This document shows, piece after piece, positions 16,580 to 25,937 of a stretch of 64,000 bases of DNA. Where the stretch lies: positions 1-64,000 of the forward strand of contig CAMYOJ010000026.1 in NCBI GenBank assembly GCA_947259985.1, in the 5' to 3' direction. The first letter of the stretch is position 1, and each line of letters opens with the position of its first letter. The translations under genes and the position numbers were made by a program. The notes below the pieces were generated by a model. That model made no database searches and was not told the origin of the DNA. It saw only the letters and a program-made list of their open reading frames with translations. The stretch comes from an uncultured Woeseiaceae bacterium (lineage in GTDB: Bacteria; Pseudomonadota; Gammaproteobacteria; Steroidobacterales; Woeseiaceae).

Positions 16580-17508
16580 CTACGTTACGCGGGAAACGTG
16601 GCGTGGCGCTCATTACCGCGATGCTGATTACGGCATTGTCGGGCTCGTTGGCGGCAGGGCTATCCTGGGATAACGCCCTGGATGTGCGGCGCACGATGGC
16701 CATGCTCTACCGCGACCAGGCGATCCAGGTGGCCGTGGGCTCCGAGGGCTGGGTAAGGAAAATACTCAAGGACGATTTGGCGAACAGTGAAAATGATCAC
16801 CTTGGCGAAATCTGGGCTACGGAGATACCGGCACTGCCCATCGATGCCGAGGCCGTCCAGGGCACGATTTACGGCAAGATCGAAGACCTTCAGGGACGCT
16901 TCAATATCAACAATCTTATCGACGGAGACGGCGAAATCGACAAGCCGTCGTTCGAGCAGTACGAGCGACTGCTCGAGGCGTTGGACCTGGATGTGAGGCT
17001 CGCAGGAGTTACGGCAGACTGGCTGGATGCCGATCAGACGGCGAGTATTCCTGATGGCGCCGAGGATGATCTGTATACGGGCTTTACGCCCGCCTACAGG
17101 ACAGCAAACCAGCCAGTCACCAATGTCACCGAACTGGCTGCCCTCGACGGCATGGATCGCCAGAGTTTCGAGATCTTGTTGCCGCATGTCACGGCATTGC
17201 CGGGACGCACGGCAATCAATGTCAATACGGCAACGACCGCCGTACTGCGTTCGCTGGGGCCGAATATCAGTCTCGGTGATGCCGAAGGACTGGTTCAGCA
17301 GCGCGAAGAAGGCGGATTCGTCGACTTCAGTAACGTATTCGCGCCCCTGGTCGCCCCCGAGTTGCAGCAGTGGATAGCCGAGACCTCGAACTTTTTTCAA
17401 TTGAAGGCCGTCGTACAGATTGATACGGTTCGGATTACTCTATTCACAGTGCTGCACCGGGGGGGCGTCGAGGTGGCGCCCATCCTTCGCAGCCTGGGTA
17501 CGATCTGA
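16576..17508 (+). CDS. gspK: Type II secretion pseudopilin GspK
   Basis: A 310-residue large minor pseudopilin that caps the pseudopilus. The leader RGKRGVALITAMLITALSGS lacks the Glu+5 of the other pseudopilins, which is normal for GspK. The DLQGRFNINNL segment and the helix-hairpin-helix-like NVNTATTAVLRSLGPN region are hallmarks. It is followed at once by gspL. Confidence 0.94.
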   Translation: MTTLRGKRGVALITAMLITALSGSLAAGLSWDNALDVRRTMAMLYRDQAIQVAVGSEGWVRKILKDDLANSENDHLGEIWATEIPALPIDAEAVQGTIYGKIEDLQGRFNINNLIDGDGEIDKPSFEQYERLLEALDLDVRLAGVTADWLDADQTASIPDGAEDDLYTGFTPAYRTANQPVTNVTELAALDGMDRQSFEILLPHVTALPGRTAINVNTATTAVLRSLGPNISLGDAEGLVQQREEGGFVDFSNVFAPLVAPELQQWIAETSNFFQLKAVVQIDTVRITLFTVLHRGGVEVAPILRSLGTI

Positions 17509-17509
17509 C

Positions 17510-18772
17510 ATGGCCGAGTATCTTGTAATCCGTCTGGGGTCCGCACCCGAGGCAACCGTGAGCTGGATTGCCGCTGACGATGCCGGCACGCAACGCAGCC
17601 ACGCCGGAAGCGGCACACTCGCTGATGCTGCGGCTGCCGCGGTCGGGCGTGCTGTTATCGTTCTGGTACCGGCCACTGACATTCTGACCACGACGGTCGA
17701 CATACCGATACGCGGCGGCGCGCGACTGCGTGCTGCGCTGCCCTTCGCGCTCGAAGAACTTGTGGCCGACGACATCGATATTCTGCACTTCGCGTCCGGT
17801 ACGCGCAGGGACAGCGGGCTATTGCCTGTCGCGATCGTTGCACGCGACAAACTGGAGGCCTGGATCGAGTTACTGGCCGAAGCTGGCATAACGGCGTCAC
17901 GAATCGTTCCCGAGAATCAGGGCCTGGCGCGGATTCCTGGTACAGCCAGCGTGCTCGTCAATGGTGACCTGGTCTTTTTCAATGATGGCGCGGACACCGA
18001 ATTCGCATTGCAAGGGGCCACACCCAGCGATGCCCTGGTCGCGGCCGGTCTGCTCAGCGCCAGGCATGAAGAGGACGCCGAGGACGAGTCGGCGGGACAT
18101 TTGCTGGTCTATTGCGAAGCGGCCGACGAGGAACGACTGTCGCACGAGTGGATCACATTGCGACACGAACTGCATAGCGTCGACATAAACCTGCTGCCGG
18201 ATGGCACGTTGCCGCGCCTGGCCGTTACCGTGGCGAGCGGTAGTGGCATCAACCTGCTTCAGGGCCGATATGGCGAGAAAACCGACTACCGCGCGCAATT
18301 CCAACCCTGGCGTATTGCGGCGGTGTTGCTGCTCGGCCTGTTTGTCGCCGGGTTTGCCGCCAAAGGTGTCGATTACTATCGATTGACGAAGGAAGAAGCC
18401 AGTCTTCGTGAGCAGTTCACCACTGAGTATCGCCAGATTCGCCCGGGGGACTCCCGGGAACTCGTCGACCCCGTCAATGCGGTCAGATCGATACGCCAGG
18501 GCCTTGGTGCGGCGTCGGGCCCGCAGGTCTTCCTGCCGTCATTGCGCCAGCTCAGTGAGGCCATGGCGCAGAACAGCAGCGCGCGAATCGAGACAATCAG
18601 TTATCGCGCCGGGGTCGTCGACGTTCGCATCACCTCCCCCGACGTCGCGACCCTCGATAACATCCAGAAGGCGGTCAGCGCATCCGGGCAATTCCAGGCA
18701 TCGATACAGTCTACGGACCAGGTGGCCGACGAGATTTCAAGCCGTCTGCAGATTCGCGAGGCCGGCTCATGA
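17510..18772 (+). CDS. gspL: Type II secretion assembly-platform protein GspL
   Basis: A 420-residue bitopic inner-membrane protein that ties the GspE ATPase to the platform. The cytoplasmic actin-like part (about 1-260) includes LRAALPFALEELVADDIDIL and SVDINLLPDG; one membrane helix (IAAVLLLGLFVAGFAAKGV) lies near 265-285; a small periplasmic ferredoxin-like domain follows. I choose ATG 17510, directly after gspK, rather than an upstream ATG inside gspK at 17420. It overlaps gspM by 4 bp. Confidence 0.92.
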   Translation: MAEYLVIRLGSAPEATVSWIAADDAGTQRSHAGSGTLADAAAAAVGRAVIVLVPATDILTTTVDIPIRGGARLRAALPFALEELVADDIDILHFASGTRRDSGLLPVAIVARDKLEAWIELLAEAGITASRIVPENQGLARIPGTASVLVNGDLVFFNDGADTEFALQGATPSDALVAAGLLSARHEEDAEDESAGHLLVYCEAADEERLSHEWITLRHELHSVDINLLPDGTLPRLAVTVASGSGINLLQGRYGEKTDYRAQFQPWRIAAVLLLGLFVAGFAAKGVDYYRLTKEEASLREQFTTEYRQIRPGDSRELVDPVNAVRSIRQGLGAASGPQVFLPSLRQLSEAMAQNSSARIETISYRAGVVDVRITSPDVATLDNIQKAVSASGQFQASIQSTDQVADEISSRLQIREAGS

Positions 18773-19257
18773 GGGACTGGTTCGAGAATCTGGAGGCGCG
18801 AGAGAAGCTGTTCGTCAGTGCTGGCGCCATCATCGTTGCACTTTCATTGATCTATGGCTTCGTGTGGGCACCCCTCGACAAGAACCACGCCCAGGTCACG
18901 GCCAGTGTCAGTGACTGGCAACGATCGCTTGCGGAGCTTCGGCCATTGAGGGGATCCGTGCAAGACGCGTCGGCGAATACGCCGAGCCCGGCGGCCGGCC
19001 AGCAATCTCCGATCATCGTAGTCGACCAGACGCTTCGCAGCCGTGGCCTGGAGCAATTTCGCCGGCGCAGCCAGCCAACGACCAGTAACGGCATTCGTAT
19101 CGAGTTCGAAAACGTAGCCTTTGACGATCTCGTGTTATGGCTGGGCGATCTGGCGGACCAGTACGGGATGCACGTCCAGGCGGGCAGCCTGTCGGCAGGC
19201 AGCCGTGCGGGGCCCGGACGCATCAATGCGACACTGACACTGGAGCGCGCTCCTTGA
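18769..19257 (+). CDS. gspM: Type II secretion protein GspM
   Basis: A 162-residue bitopic inner-membrane partner of GspL. A short cytoplasmic N-terminus with NLEAREKLFVSAGAIIVALS and a single membrane helix (about 17-35) is followed by a coiled and globular periplasmic part with FENVAFDDLVLWLGDLADQY. Length and topology match the family. Its stop overlaps the gspN TTG start. Confidence 0.9.
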   Translation: MRDWFENLEAREKLFVSAGAIIVALSLIYGFVWAPLDKNHAQVTASVSDWQRSLAELRPLRGSVQDASANTPSPAAGQQSPIIVVDQTLRSRGLEQFRRRSQPTTSNGIRIEFENVAFDDLVLWLGDLADQYGMHVQAGSLSAGSRAGPGRINATLTLERAP

Positions 19258-19994
19258 TCCAGTCGAAACGTGGCCTGCTGCTCGTGGCGAGCATCACAGT
19301 CCTTACAGGCTTGCTGTTGATGTTCCCGGCGCGTGTCGCGTATCACTGGGCGGCGCCTGCGGGTCTCGCGTTGAGCGGCCTGCAGGGTACCGTATGGGCA
19401 GGCCAGGCCGAGGCGGCATCGGCGCAAGGCGCTTATCTGCAGGATATCCGGTGGCGCTTCAAGCCGCTGGGGCTGTTCACCGGCAAGATCGTGTATCGAG
19501 TTGAGGCGGCGCCCTCGTCGGGCTTCATTGAATCGGATTTGGGTATTGGAATCGGCGGCACGTTGATGCTGTCTGACCTGACGGCCTCGCTGCCACTTCA
19601 GCCTCTATCGGATGCGCTGCGGATTCGTGGCCTGCGCGGTAACGCAAGCCTGCAATTCGAGCGCATTCGATTGCGGGACAACCTGCCCGTCGCTGCCGAC
19701 GGGTTCCTTGAAGTACGCGACCTGCTCGTACCCCGCATCTCCCGCGAACCGATTGGCGGGTATCGCATCGAGTTCTTCTCGCAGGAAGGCGGCATAGGCG
19801 CGAGCGTCGAGGATACGGACGGCGTCGTCGACATCGCCGGCAGCCTGCAACTAAACGCCGATCGCAGTTACCAGTTCCTGGCGCAGGTCATCGCGAAGCC
19901 GGAAGCACCGGATCGACTCAAGACCCAGATGCAGTACCTGCCGCCCGCCAATGACCGTGGTCAACAGGAACTGCGCATAGAAGGCAGCCTCTAG
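19254..19994 (+). CDS. gspN: Type II secretion protein GspN
   Basis: A 246-residue inner-membrane-anchored periplasmic protein found in a subset of T2SS. A membrane helix (GLLLVASITVLTGLLLMFPA) is followed by GLQGTVWAGQAEAA and a beta-rich region, the family pattern. The start is a TTG at 19254 that overlaps the gspM stop (TTGA); no ATG gives a plausible N-terminus. It closes the cluster and ends convergent, with 4 bp overlap, with the addA-like gene. gspC, D, E, F and O are not in the window. Confidence 0.85.
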   Translation: MIQSKRGLLLVASITVLTGLLLMFPARVAYHWAAPAGLALSGLQGTVWAGQAEAASAQGAYLQDIRWRFKPLGLFTGKIVYRVEAAPSSGFIESDLGIGIGGTLMLSDLTASLPLQPLSDALRIRGLRGNASLQFERIRLRDNLPVAADGFLEVRDLLVPRISREPIGGYRIEFFSQEGGIGASVEDTDGVVDIAGSLQLNADRSYQFLAQVIAKPEAPDRLKTQMQYLPPANDRGQQELRIEGSL

Positions 19995-22900
19995 ACTTCG
20001 AGAAAAGTCTGCAGTAACGGAAAGTAGAGTGCGCGGCGGGAGTTCGTGCCGGCAAACGCGTCGTACAGCGCAGCATACTTGTCGAGTTGCGGCCTGTAAC
20101 GATCCGCTTCGGCGTTCAGGAAACCCTCGAGGTTGCCGCCTTCATGGGTGCTGGTCTTGTAGTCGACGATCCAGTGCGTGCCGTCATCGTCGATACGGAC
20201 GCGGTCCAGGATTACCGAATGAAGCTGACCTTCGTAGAAGCCGCTGAGCGCGAATTCGGCGTGCCCGGCGCCGTCGAGCAGCCAGCGGCCTCGCTCGTCG
20301 TCGAGAACTCCGCGAAGCGCGTTCCCGACACGCACTACGATCTCATCGAGCATATCGCCCGATACGCCGGTCTCTTCGAGCCAGCGGCCGGTAACGGGTC
20401 GATGCCTCGACGGCTCTTCGTAAACATCCCTGCCCCGGCCCTCGGCCAGCATGTGCAGCCAGCGATGCACGATAGTGCCTGCAATCCGCGCCTCCGTTCC
20501 AACCCAGTAGAATTCGACTTCATCAACCTCGGTGGCGACGTCGGCATCCCTGCTGCCCAGTCCGCCGACCTCGGGTATTTGCCAGGGCGCTTCGAATCGT
20601 CTGAGTACCGGCTGCATCCAGTCGTCGCCGTCAGCGTCATCCGCAGCACGCTCAAAAGTCTCGAATGCGGCCTCATAATGCCCGGCTACTGCAGGCCACA
20701 AGAGCCGTAGCAGGCTTCTGCTTGCCGGCGGACGCATCGAACTGCCGTCGGTTGCAACGGCGGTGTGCCCCATGATGTGCAGCGTCTTTCGCGCCCTTGT
20801 GCACGCCACATACAGCAATCGCGCCTGCTCGTGCAGGTCCTTGCGGGTCTCTGCGAGTTCGATATAGCGATGCACGGGATCGCGGTCGACCTCACCTCGC
20901 GGCCCCACCGGGCTGATGATCTTCCGCTCTTCGCCGTGTTCTCCGGGCACGTCGTACCAGCTGAGCACGCGCGGCTCTCGATGTCCCGGTATCCGGCCCA
21001 GGGCATACAGCAAGACGTGCTCGAACTCGAGGCCCTTGGCGCGGTGCATCGTCATGATCTGCAGTCGTGCATTCACGTCGCTGGATACTCTCTCGAGGTC
21101 CAGCATCGATTCCAGCGCTGCGACGTCGTCCAGCGTGCCGCCCCGTTCATGCCTGCCCAGAACGTCGAGGTAGCGGTAAACGTTTTCGACGGCGTATTCA
21201 TCGCCGAGTATTGCCGGGCCGCCCAGCGACAACCAGCACTCCTCGACCAGGGACCGGAGCCCCTGCGAGCGTCGCTGGCCAACGAGTTTCTCCAGAATCG
21301 GAACGGCCGCAGCGAGCGCTTGTTTTCCGGGTCCGGACAGGCCGTCAATCCTTTCCGGAACCTGCAGCAATTCCCAGATCGTGCTCGCAGTGTCGTTCCT
21401 GACGAGCGCATGCAGGTCTGTCCAGTCGAGCCCGATCCACGGAGCACGCAACAACGCAAGCCATGCGAGCCTGTCACCCTGGTGCGCTGCGGCGCGAGTC
21501 AGGGCAAGGACCTCGATAACCTCCGGAAGATCCGTAAGGCGGTCGATCTCGACAGCGCGATAGTCGATCCCGGACCTGCGCAATTCGGCTAAAAGCGCGG
21601 GCAACTGCGTGCGGCTGCGGACGAGCACCGCCATCTCATCGTCGGGGTAATCCCGCAGGGTTTCGGTGATGACACGGCAGCCCGCCGCGGCCTCCTGTGT
21701 GTTGCCGCTGCCGAACAAGGGATGGACGGTGCAGTCTCCGACGCCATGCAGGGCCTCGATACTGATTGCCTCCGAATACGACACCGCACCGCTCGCAGGA
21801 TCGTCATTGTCGGCGAAAATAGTCGGGAACACCGTGTTGAACCAGTCCACGAGAAACTGGCCCGAGCGGAAATTGCGCCGCAATACCAAAGGTTCCAGGC
21901 GCTTGTCCCCGATGCCGAAACGCTTTGCGAGCAGGAACTGGCCGACCTCGGCATTGCGGAAACGATAAATCGATTGCATAGGATCCCCGACACAGAAGAG
22001 CGTACGCCCGTCGTCTGCTTGCCAGCCTCCGGTCAGCGCCTCGAGCATCCGGTACTGCGCACTTGAAGTGTCCTGCATTTCATCGATCAGGATGTGTTTC
22101 ACCTGGTAGTCCAGCAGCAAGGCGATATCACCCGGTTCCTCGGCCGTGCCAAGGGCCGCGCCGGCGCTCATGGCAATGTCGATGTGATCGGCAACACCAT
22201 TCGCCGTGAACAGCCGCTGCAGTTCCGTCACGGCGACGGGAAGCAAGCGGAACAAGGCGAGCAGAACGCTCCATTGCTCATCCGGGTAGCGCACGGGCGG
22301 CAGCGCTCGCACGCCGTCCAGGAGATCAATCAACTCCGTGTTGTCGACGAGTGCTTCGAGAAGCTCGTGAAACGCCTGTTTCTCGCCGCTGTCGTTGGGT
22401 GGAAACCCCTGTCGCTTGTCGACTTTCCTGCGCAGCGTTCCCGATTTCGTCAGCAGCAACTCGGCCACAGAGGTCCAAAGGGAGGCTGACCCAGCCCTGC
22501 TGTCAGGTAGTTCTCCTCGCCCACGCAGGGCGCAGACCGGATGATCTTTGGCACCGTTATTGAACAATTGGCACGCCGCGTAGTGCTGTAATTCGACGAG
22601 CGTTCGCGCAATGTCGGGCTCTACGGCCGCGCGCGTTTTTTGCAGGTGATCCTCGACCGTCCGTTGCAGATTTTGCTCGAAGCGGCTACGGAGCACGTCA
22701 GATTCCTCGTCACTCAGCAGCCCGGCGCCGACAAATGGCAACCACTGGTCTCGTGTTGCGAGCATCTGCGACAAGTACGCGACGTACAGGCCTGTATTGT
22801 TGTCGACATGCTCCAGAACTTCCTTCGTTGCCACCTGTATTTCGCCGCTCTCGGTCAGCCAGTCGAGCGTGGCGATGGCGGCTTTGCGATGCAGCGACCT

Positions 22901-23359
22901 GAGTTCCGTATCAACGACGATGCGAACGCCGCTGGCACTGTTTGGTTCGCTCAAGGGACGGGCCCTGGCGATGGATGCGTTCAGGGAGTCGAGCGTCTGT
23001 ATGCGCATGCGCCGTGGATTCGCAACCAGCTTCCAGTGCTGCTCCCTGTCCCGCCGCAAGGCCTCTCGAGCTATGGCCGCGGTATGGCGGCGATGGCTTT
23101 CCGCTGGCGCCTGGCCGTCTTCAGCGAGACGTAACGCGGCGAGCACCCGGTACTGCATTTCTGCAGCAGCTTTGCGTGTAAACGTAATCGCGAGTACTTC
23201 TTCCGGGTTCTCGACAATAGCCAGCAATTTCAGGTAACGCTGGATTAGCAGCTCGGTCTTTCCGGATCCGGCTGGCGCCTGCACGATAAACGAACGTTCG
23301 ACATCCAGCGCGTCGTCGCGCGCGTCTGCATCGTCCTGGAGTCGTCGCTCTTCAGGCAT
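19991..23359 (-). CDS. UvrD-family helicase/nuclease, AddA (RecB-like) type
   Basis: A 1122-residue DNA helicase with a C-terminal nuclease, likely for double-strand break processing. SF1 motifs are in order: VQAPAGSGKTELLIQRYL (Walker A), ITFTRKAAAEM, ILIDEMQDTSSAQY (Walker B), GDPMQSIYRFRNAEV, LRRNFRSG, MTMHRAKGLEFEHVL and LYVACTRARKTLHI. Near the C-terminus ILDRVRIDDDG and WIVDYKTS form a PD-(D/E)XK nuclease. It follows the second subunit gene with an 8-bp overlap. The pair resembles AddAB more than RecBCD; no recD is present. Confidence 0.88.
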   Translation of the reverse strand: MPEERRLQDDADARDDALDVERSFIVQAPAGSGKTELLIQRYLKLLAIVENPEEVLAITFTRKAAAEMQYRVLAALRLAEDGQAPAESHRRHTAAIAREALRRDREQHWKLVANPRRMRIQTLDSLNASIARARPLSEPNSASGVRIVVDTELRSLHRKAAIATLDWLTESGEIQVATKEVLEHVDNNTGLYVAYLSQMLATRDQWLPFVGAGLLSDEESDVLRSRFEQNLQRTVEDHLQKTRAAVEPDIARTLVELQHYAACQLFNNGAKDHPVCALRGRGELPDSRAGSASLWTSVAELLLTKSGTLRRKVDKRQGFPPNDSGEKQAFHELLEALVDNTELIDLLDGVRALPPVRYPDEQWSVLLALFRLLPVAVTELQRLFTANGVADHIDIAMSAGAALGTAEEPGDIALLLDYQVKHILIDEMQDTSSAQYRMLEALTGGWQADDGRTLFCVGDPMQSIYRFRNAEVGQFLLAKRFGIGDKRLEPLVLRRNFRSGQFLVDWFNTVFPTIFADNDDPASGAVSYSEAISIEALHGVGDCTVHPLFGSGNTQEAAAGCRVITETLRDYPDDEMAVLVRSRTQLPALLAELRRSGIDYRAVEIDRLTDLPEVIEVLALTRAAAHQGDRLAWLALLRAPWIGLDWTDLHALVRNDTASTIWELLQVPERIDGLSGPGKQALAAAVPILEKLVGQRRSQGLRSLVEECWLSLGGPAILGDEYAVENVYRYLDVLGRHERGGTLDDVAALESMLDLERVSSDVNARLQIMTMHRAKGLEFEHVLLYALGRIPGHREPRVLSWYDVPGEHGEERKIISPVGPRGEVDRDPVHRYIELAETRKDLHEQARLLYVACTRARKTLHIMGHTAVATDGSSMRPPASRSLLRLLWPAVAGHYEAAFETFERAADDADGDDWMQPVLRRFEAPWQIPEVGGLGSRDADVATEVDEVEFYWVGTEARIAGTIVHRWLHMLAEGRGRDVYEEPSRHRPVTGRWLEETGVSGDMLDEIVVRVGNALRGVLDDERGRWLLDGAGHAEFALSGFYEGQLHSVILDRVRIDDDGTHWIVDYKTSTHEGGNLEGFLNAEADRYRPQLDKYAALYDAFAGTNSRRALYFPLLQTFLEV

Positions 23360-25934
23360 TTCGACGAATCTCCGTGTATCGACTCAGCAAATTCAGGTAG
23401 CGCGCCTCCTGTGGGCCCTGCACCGCGTTAAGCCGTACGTCGCCGAGGCTCATTTCGTCGCATGCGCGCTGCACAAGTTGTTGCCAGCCGTGCAGCAGGT
23501 CGGGCCACTCCGTTTCTTCGGTGTATCCGCGTCCTGCACCGCTGAAAGTCATCTCGCGGCTGTCGATGTAGACGAGTGCGAGCGCTGCGACGGGCTCATC
23601 CAGCGCGCTCGCGTAAGCAACCAGCTGTATTTCGCCAGGCTGGCCATCACTGCGCAGGAAATTCTTCTTGCTGCCTGTCTTGTAGTCGAGAATCGCGAGG
23701 GAACCGTCGGCCATCCGATCGATACGGTCGACCCGCAGACTCAGGTTGACAGCCGCCGCCGAAAAATCGATTTGCTGCTCAACACCCGCAATCTCGAAGT
23801 CACCACGCGCCGCGTCGACACGGACGAAGTCCTTCAATAAGCGCCTGACGCGCATCCGCTCGAGTTGCAACAGCTCGAACAGAACGTCGTCACAATGCCG
23901 CTCGTGCCGCCCGAATGCGAACCCGATCGATTGTTCCAGCTTCCGCTCGAGTTCGCTGTCGCTCCATAGCGCCATGTCTGCTTGCGTCGGTTTGTCCTGG
24001 TAGAGGCTGTAGAGCGCATCGTGGACGATATTGCCACGCAGCGAAGGCGGTACTCCCGTGGCCTGGGTATGCAGGCTCCTGACGCCCAGCCTTCCGGTAA
24101 CGAACGCGGCAATCGGATCATGCAACTGACGCTGGATGGTTGCTGCGCCGCCACCGATCCGCTCGTCCGGCTCCACGGCAGGTACCCGGTCCGGGACCAC
24201 TAAGACCCGCGCCCCGCTCGCCAGACGAGCGGCGTGCCAGCCAGGATCGCCGCAGTCGGCAGATCGACTGAGGTCAAAGCCACTCAGCAAGTCGCTGGCA
24301 GTTTGCTCGGCATCATCTTCGCTGAGAGGGTAGCTGCAAATCACCTCGGGAGCGCTCGCGCTGAGCTTGCGGATCAGGGTTTCGGCGTACTCGAGCGTAT
24401 CGGCCGGGTTCGCGTCAGGCATCCCGAGGCGGCGCTGGAGTCGCCGTGAAACGAGCGGCGACGGGCGACCCTGTGGCGGCCAGTGCGCGGCCGACATTCC
24501 CGTGATCCAGAGGGCGTCGAACTCGGCACCGGATGCCTCCAATGGGCCCAGCAACTGCACCGCGGCGCCCTCGGACTCTGGCTGGAACACGGTGTCCGCA
24601 GCCATCTGCTCGAGCCGTTGCAGGGCAACCGCGAGGCTCATCGACCGGCTAACCAGGTCGAGTCTTGCAAGCTCGTTGAGCAAATCACGCCAGCGGTTCG
24701 TGAGTTGGAAATCAAAGCTCGACAGCGACTCGTCCCCCGGCCAATGGCATGCCTTGAGCACCTCGTCGATGTAAAGTGCCCAGTTCGCCGGCGTCGCGCT
24801 TTTCGGAATTTCGCGACGCCGTTTGCTCAGGGAGGCGACAAGGGACCTCCAGGCTTCCGTGTCACCCCGGTCCGAGTGCAACGCCGACGAGATCATGGAT
24901 GGTGACCAGTTTCGGTCGGGCAGTTGCCGCAGACGCAATTCGAGTCGACAACGTCCCGCAGTGCCTCCGGTGCCAACCAGCGGCGAGCGCAGCACGCGGC
25001 CAACCTCCGTTGCGCGAAGGTCGCGGACCAGCCAGCGCAACAGCAGCAACGCGATTGAAATGGCAGGATAATCCGCGAGCGCCCGGCCGTACGAGACATT
25101 GACTGCCTGCGCAGCGGACCTGTCCGCATACTGCCAGCCCGGAACCACACCTTCCCGGACCAGCCTTGTCGCGTGTTCCGCTTGTTGGTCGAGGCTGCTT
25201 GCGATGATAGCGACCCTGCTTTCAGGATCCCGTAACAAGTGCTCGAGCGCCCAGGCGCCTGCCGCGCGAAACTCGGCTTCGCGATTGACGAAGCTGGTGA
25301 GATGCAAAGGCCCTGTCGTGTCGCGGCCCGGAGCCGTTTGAACGGTGCATTGTCGACCCCGCAGCGCCGCCTCGATGCTGGCCAATACCGGCCGTGTACG
25401 ATCGAATCCGGCGAACGTGTATTGGCTCGCCACGGGAGTGCGGCCACTGACGATGAGTTCGCAGGCTAGTGACCCAAGCCCGGCGTCGTCCACCCAGTGT
25501 TCGTGCTCGAGAGTGCCAAGGTAGCGCCCTGCTACGCTCGCGAACAGGCGCTGGTCCTCGTTCTGCACAGATCTTGCAAGTTCGCCGATCGGAACCTGCC
25601 AGTCGGCGAGCCGCTGCCACGCCTCGCGCGCGAGTCGCACCAGGTTGGTAACTGCCGTCGCATCGTCGGAGAACTCACGTCGAAAACAACGCTCCCAGAG
25701 CACGCGACTCTGATGGTGATTGAGGCGGGTCGGCAACGATGCCTGGTCAGAAGCGGTTTGCAGCAGATAGCTCAGCCAGTCGGACCAGGCGAGAATCGTC
25801 GGGCTCGGCCAGGCTTTGTGGCCCTTTTCGGCTTGCTGCACGGCAAATTCCCGTTGCAGCACTCGCGCCAGTCGCCGATTGGCCGTGACCACGGTCGCGG
25901 AGCCTTGCAGCGCATCACCCAGCCAGTCGTACAT
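23352..25934 (-). CDS. PD-(D/E)XK nuclease-domain DNA repair protein, AddB-like partner
   Basis: An 860-residue partner of the helicase encoded directly downstream. The N-terminus TVVTANRRLARVLQREF and the body resemble the 'probable DNA repair protein' group found beside AddA-like helicases in proteobacteria. The C-terminus has a RecB-type nuclease (LSLRVDRIDRMADGSLAILD then YKTGSKK, with downstream QLVAYASAL). I see no complete P-loop at the N-terminus and no obvious iron-sulfur Cys set, unlike Bacillus AddB. It starts 4 bp after the aminotransferase stop, so all three could be one transcript. Confidence 0.8.
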   Translation of the reverse strand: MYDWLGDALQGSATVVTANRRLARVLQREFAVQQAEKGHKAWPSPTILAWSDWLSYLLQTASDQASLPTRLNHHQSRVLWERCFRREFSDDATAVTNLVRLAREAWQRLADWQVPIGELARSVQNEDQRLFASVAGRYLGTLEHEHWVDDAGLGSLACELIVSGRTPVASQYTFAGFDRTRPVLASIEAALRGRQCTVQTAPGRDTTGPLHLTSFVNREAEFRAAGAWALEHLLRDPESRVAIIASSLDQQAEHATRLVREGVVPGWQYADRSAAQAVNVSYGRALADYPAISIALLLLRWLVRDLRATEVGRVLRSPLVGTGGTAGRCRLELRLRQLPDRNWSPSMISSALHSDRGDTEAWRSLVASLSKRRREIPKSATPANWALYIDEVLKACHWPGDESLSSFDFQLTNRWRDLLNELARLDLVSRSMSLAVALQRLEQMAADTVFQPESEGAAVQLLGPLEASGAEFDALWITGMSAAHWPPQGRPSPLVSRRLQRRLGMPDANPADTLEYAETLIRKLSASAPEVICSYPLSEDDAEQTASDLLSGFDLSRSADCGDPGWHAARLASGARVLVVPDRVPAVEPDERIGGGAATIQRQLHDPIAAFVTGRLGVRSLHTQATGVPPSLRGNIVHDALYSLYQDKPTQADMALWSDSELERKLEQSIGFAFGRHERHCDDVLFELLQLERMRVRRLLKDFVRVDAARGDFEIAGVEQQIDFSAAAVNLSLRVDRIDRMADGSLAILDYKTGSKKNFLRSDGQPGEIQLVAYASALDEPVAALALVYIDSREMTFSGAGRGYTEETEWPDLLHGWQQLVQRACDEMSLGDVRLNAVQGPQEARYLNLLSRYTEIRRNA

Positions 25935-25937
25935 CGC

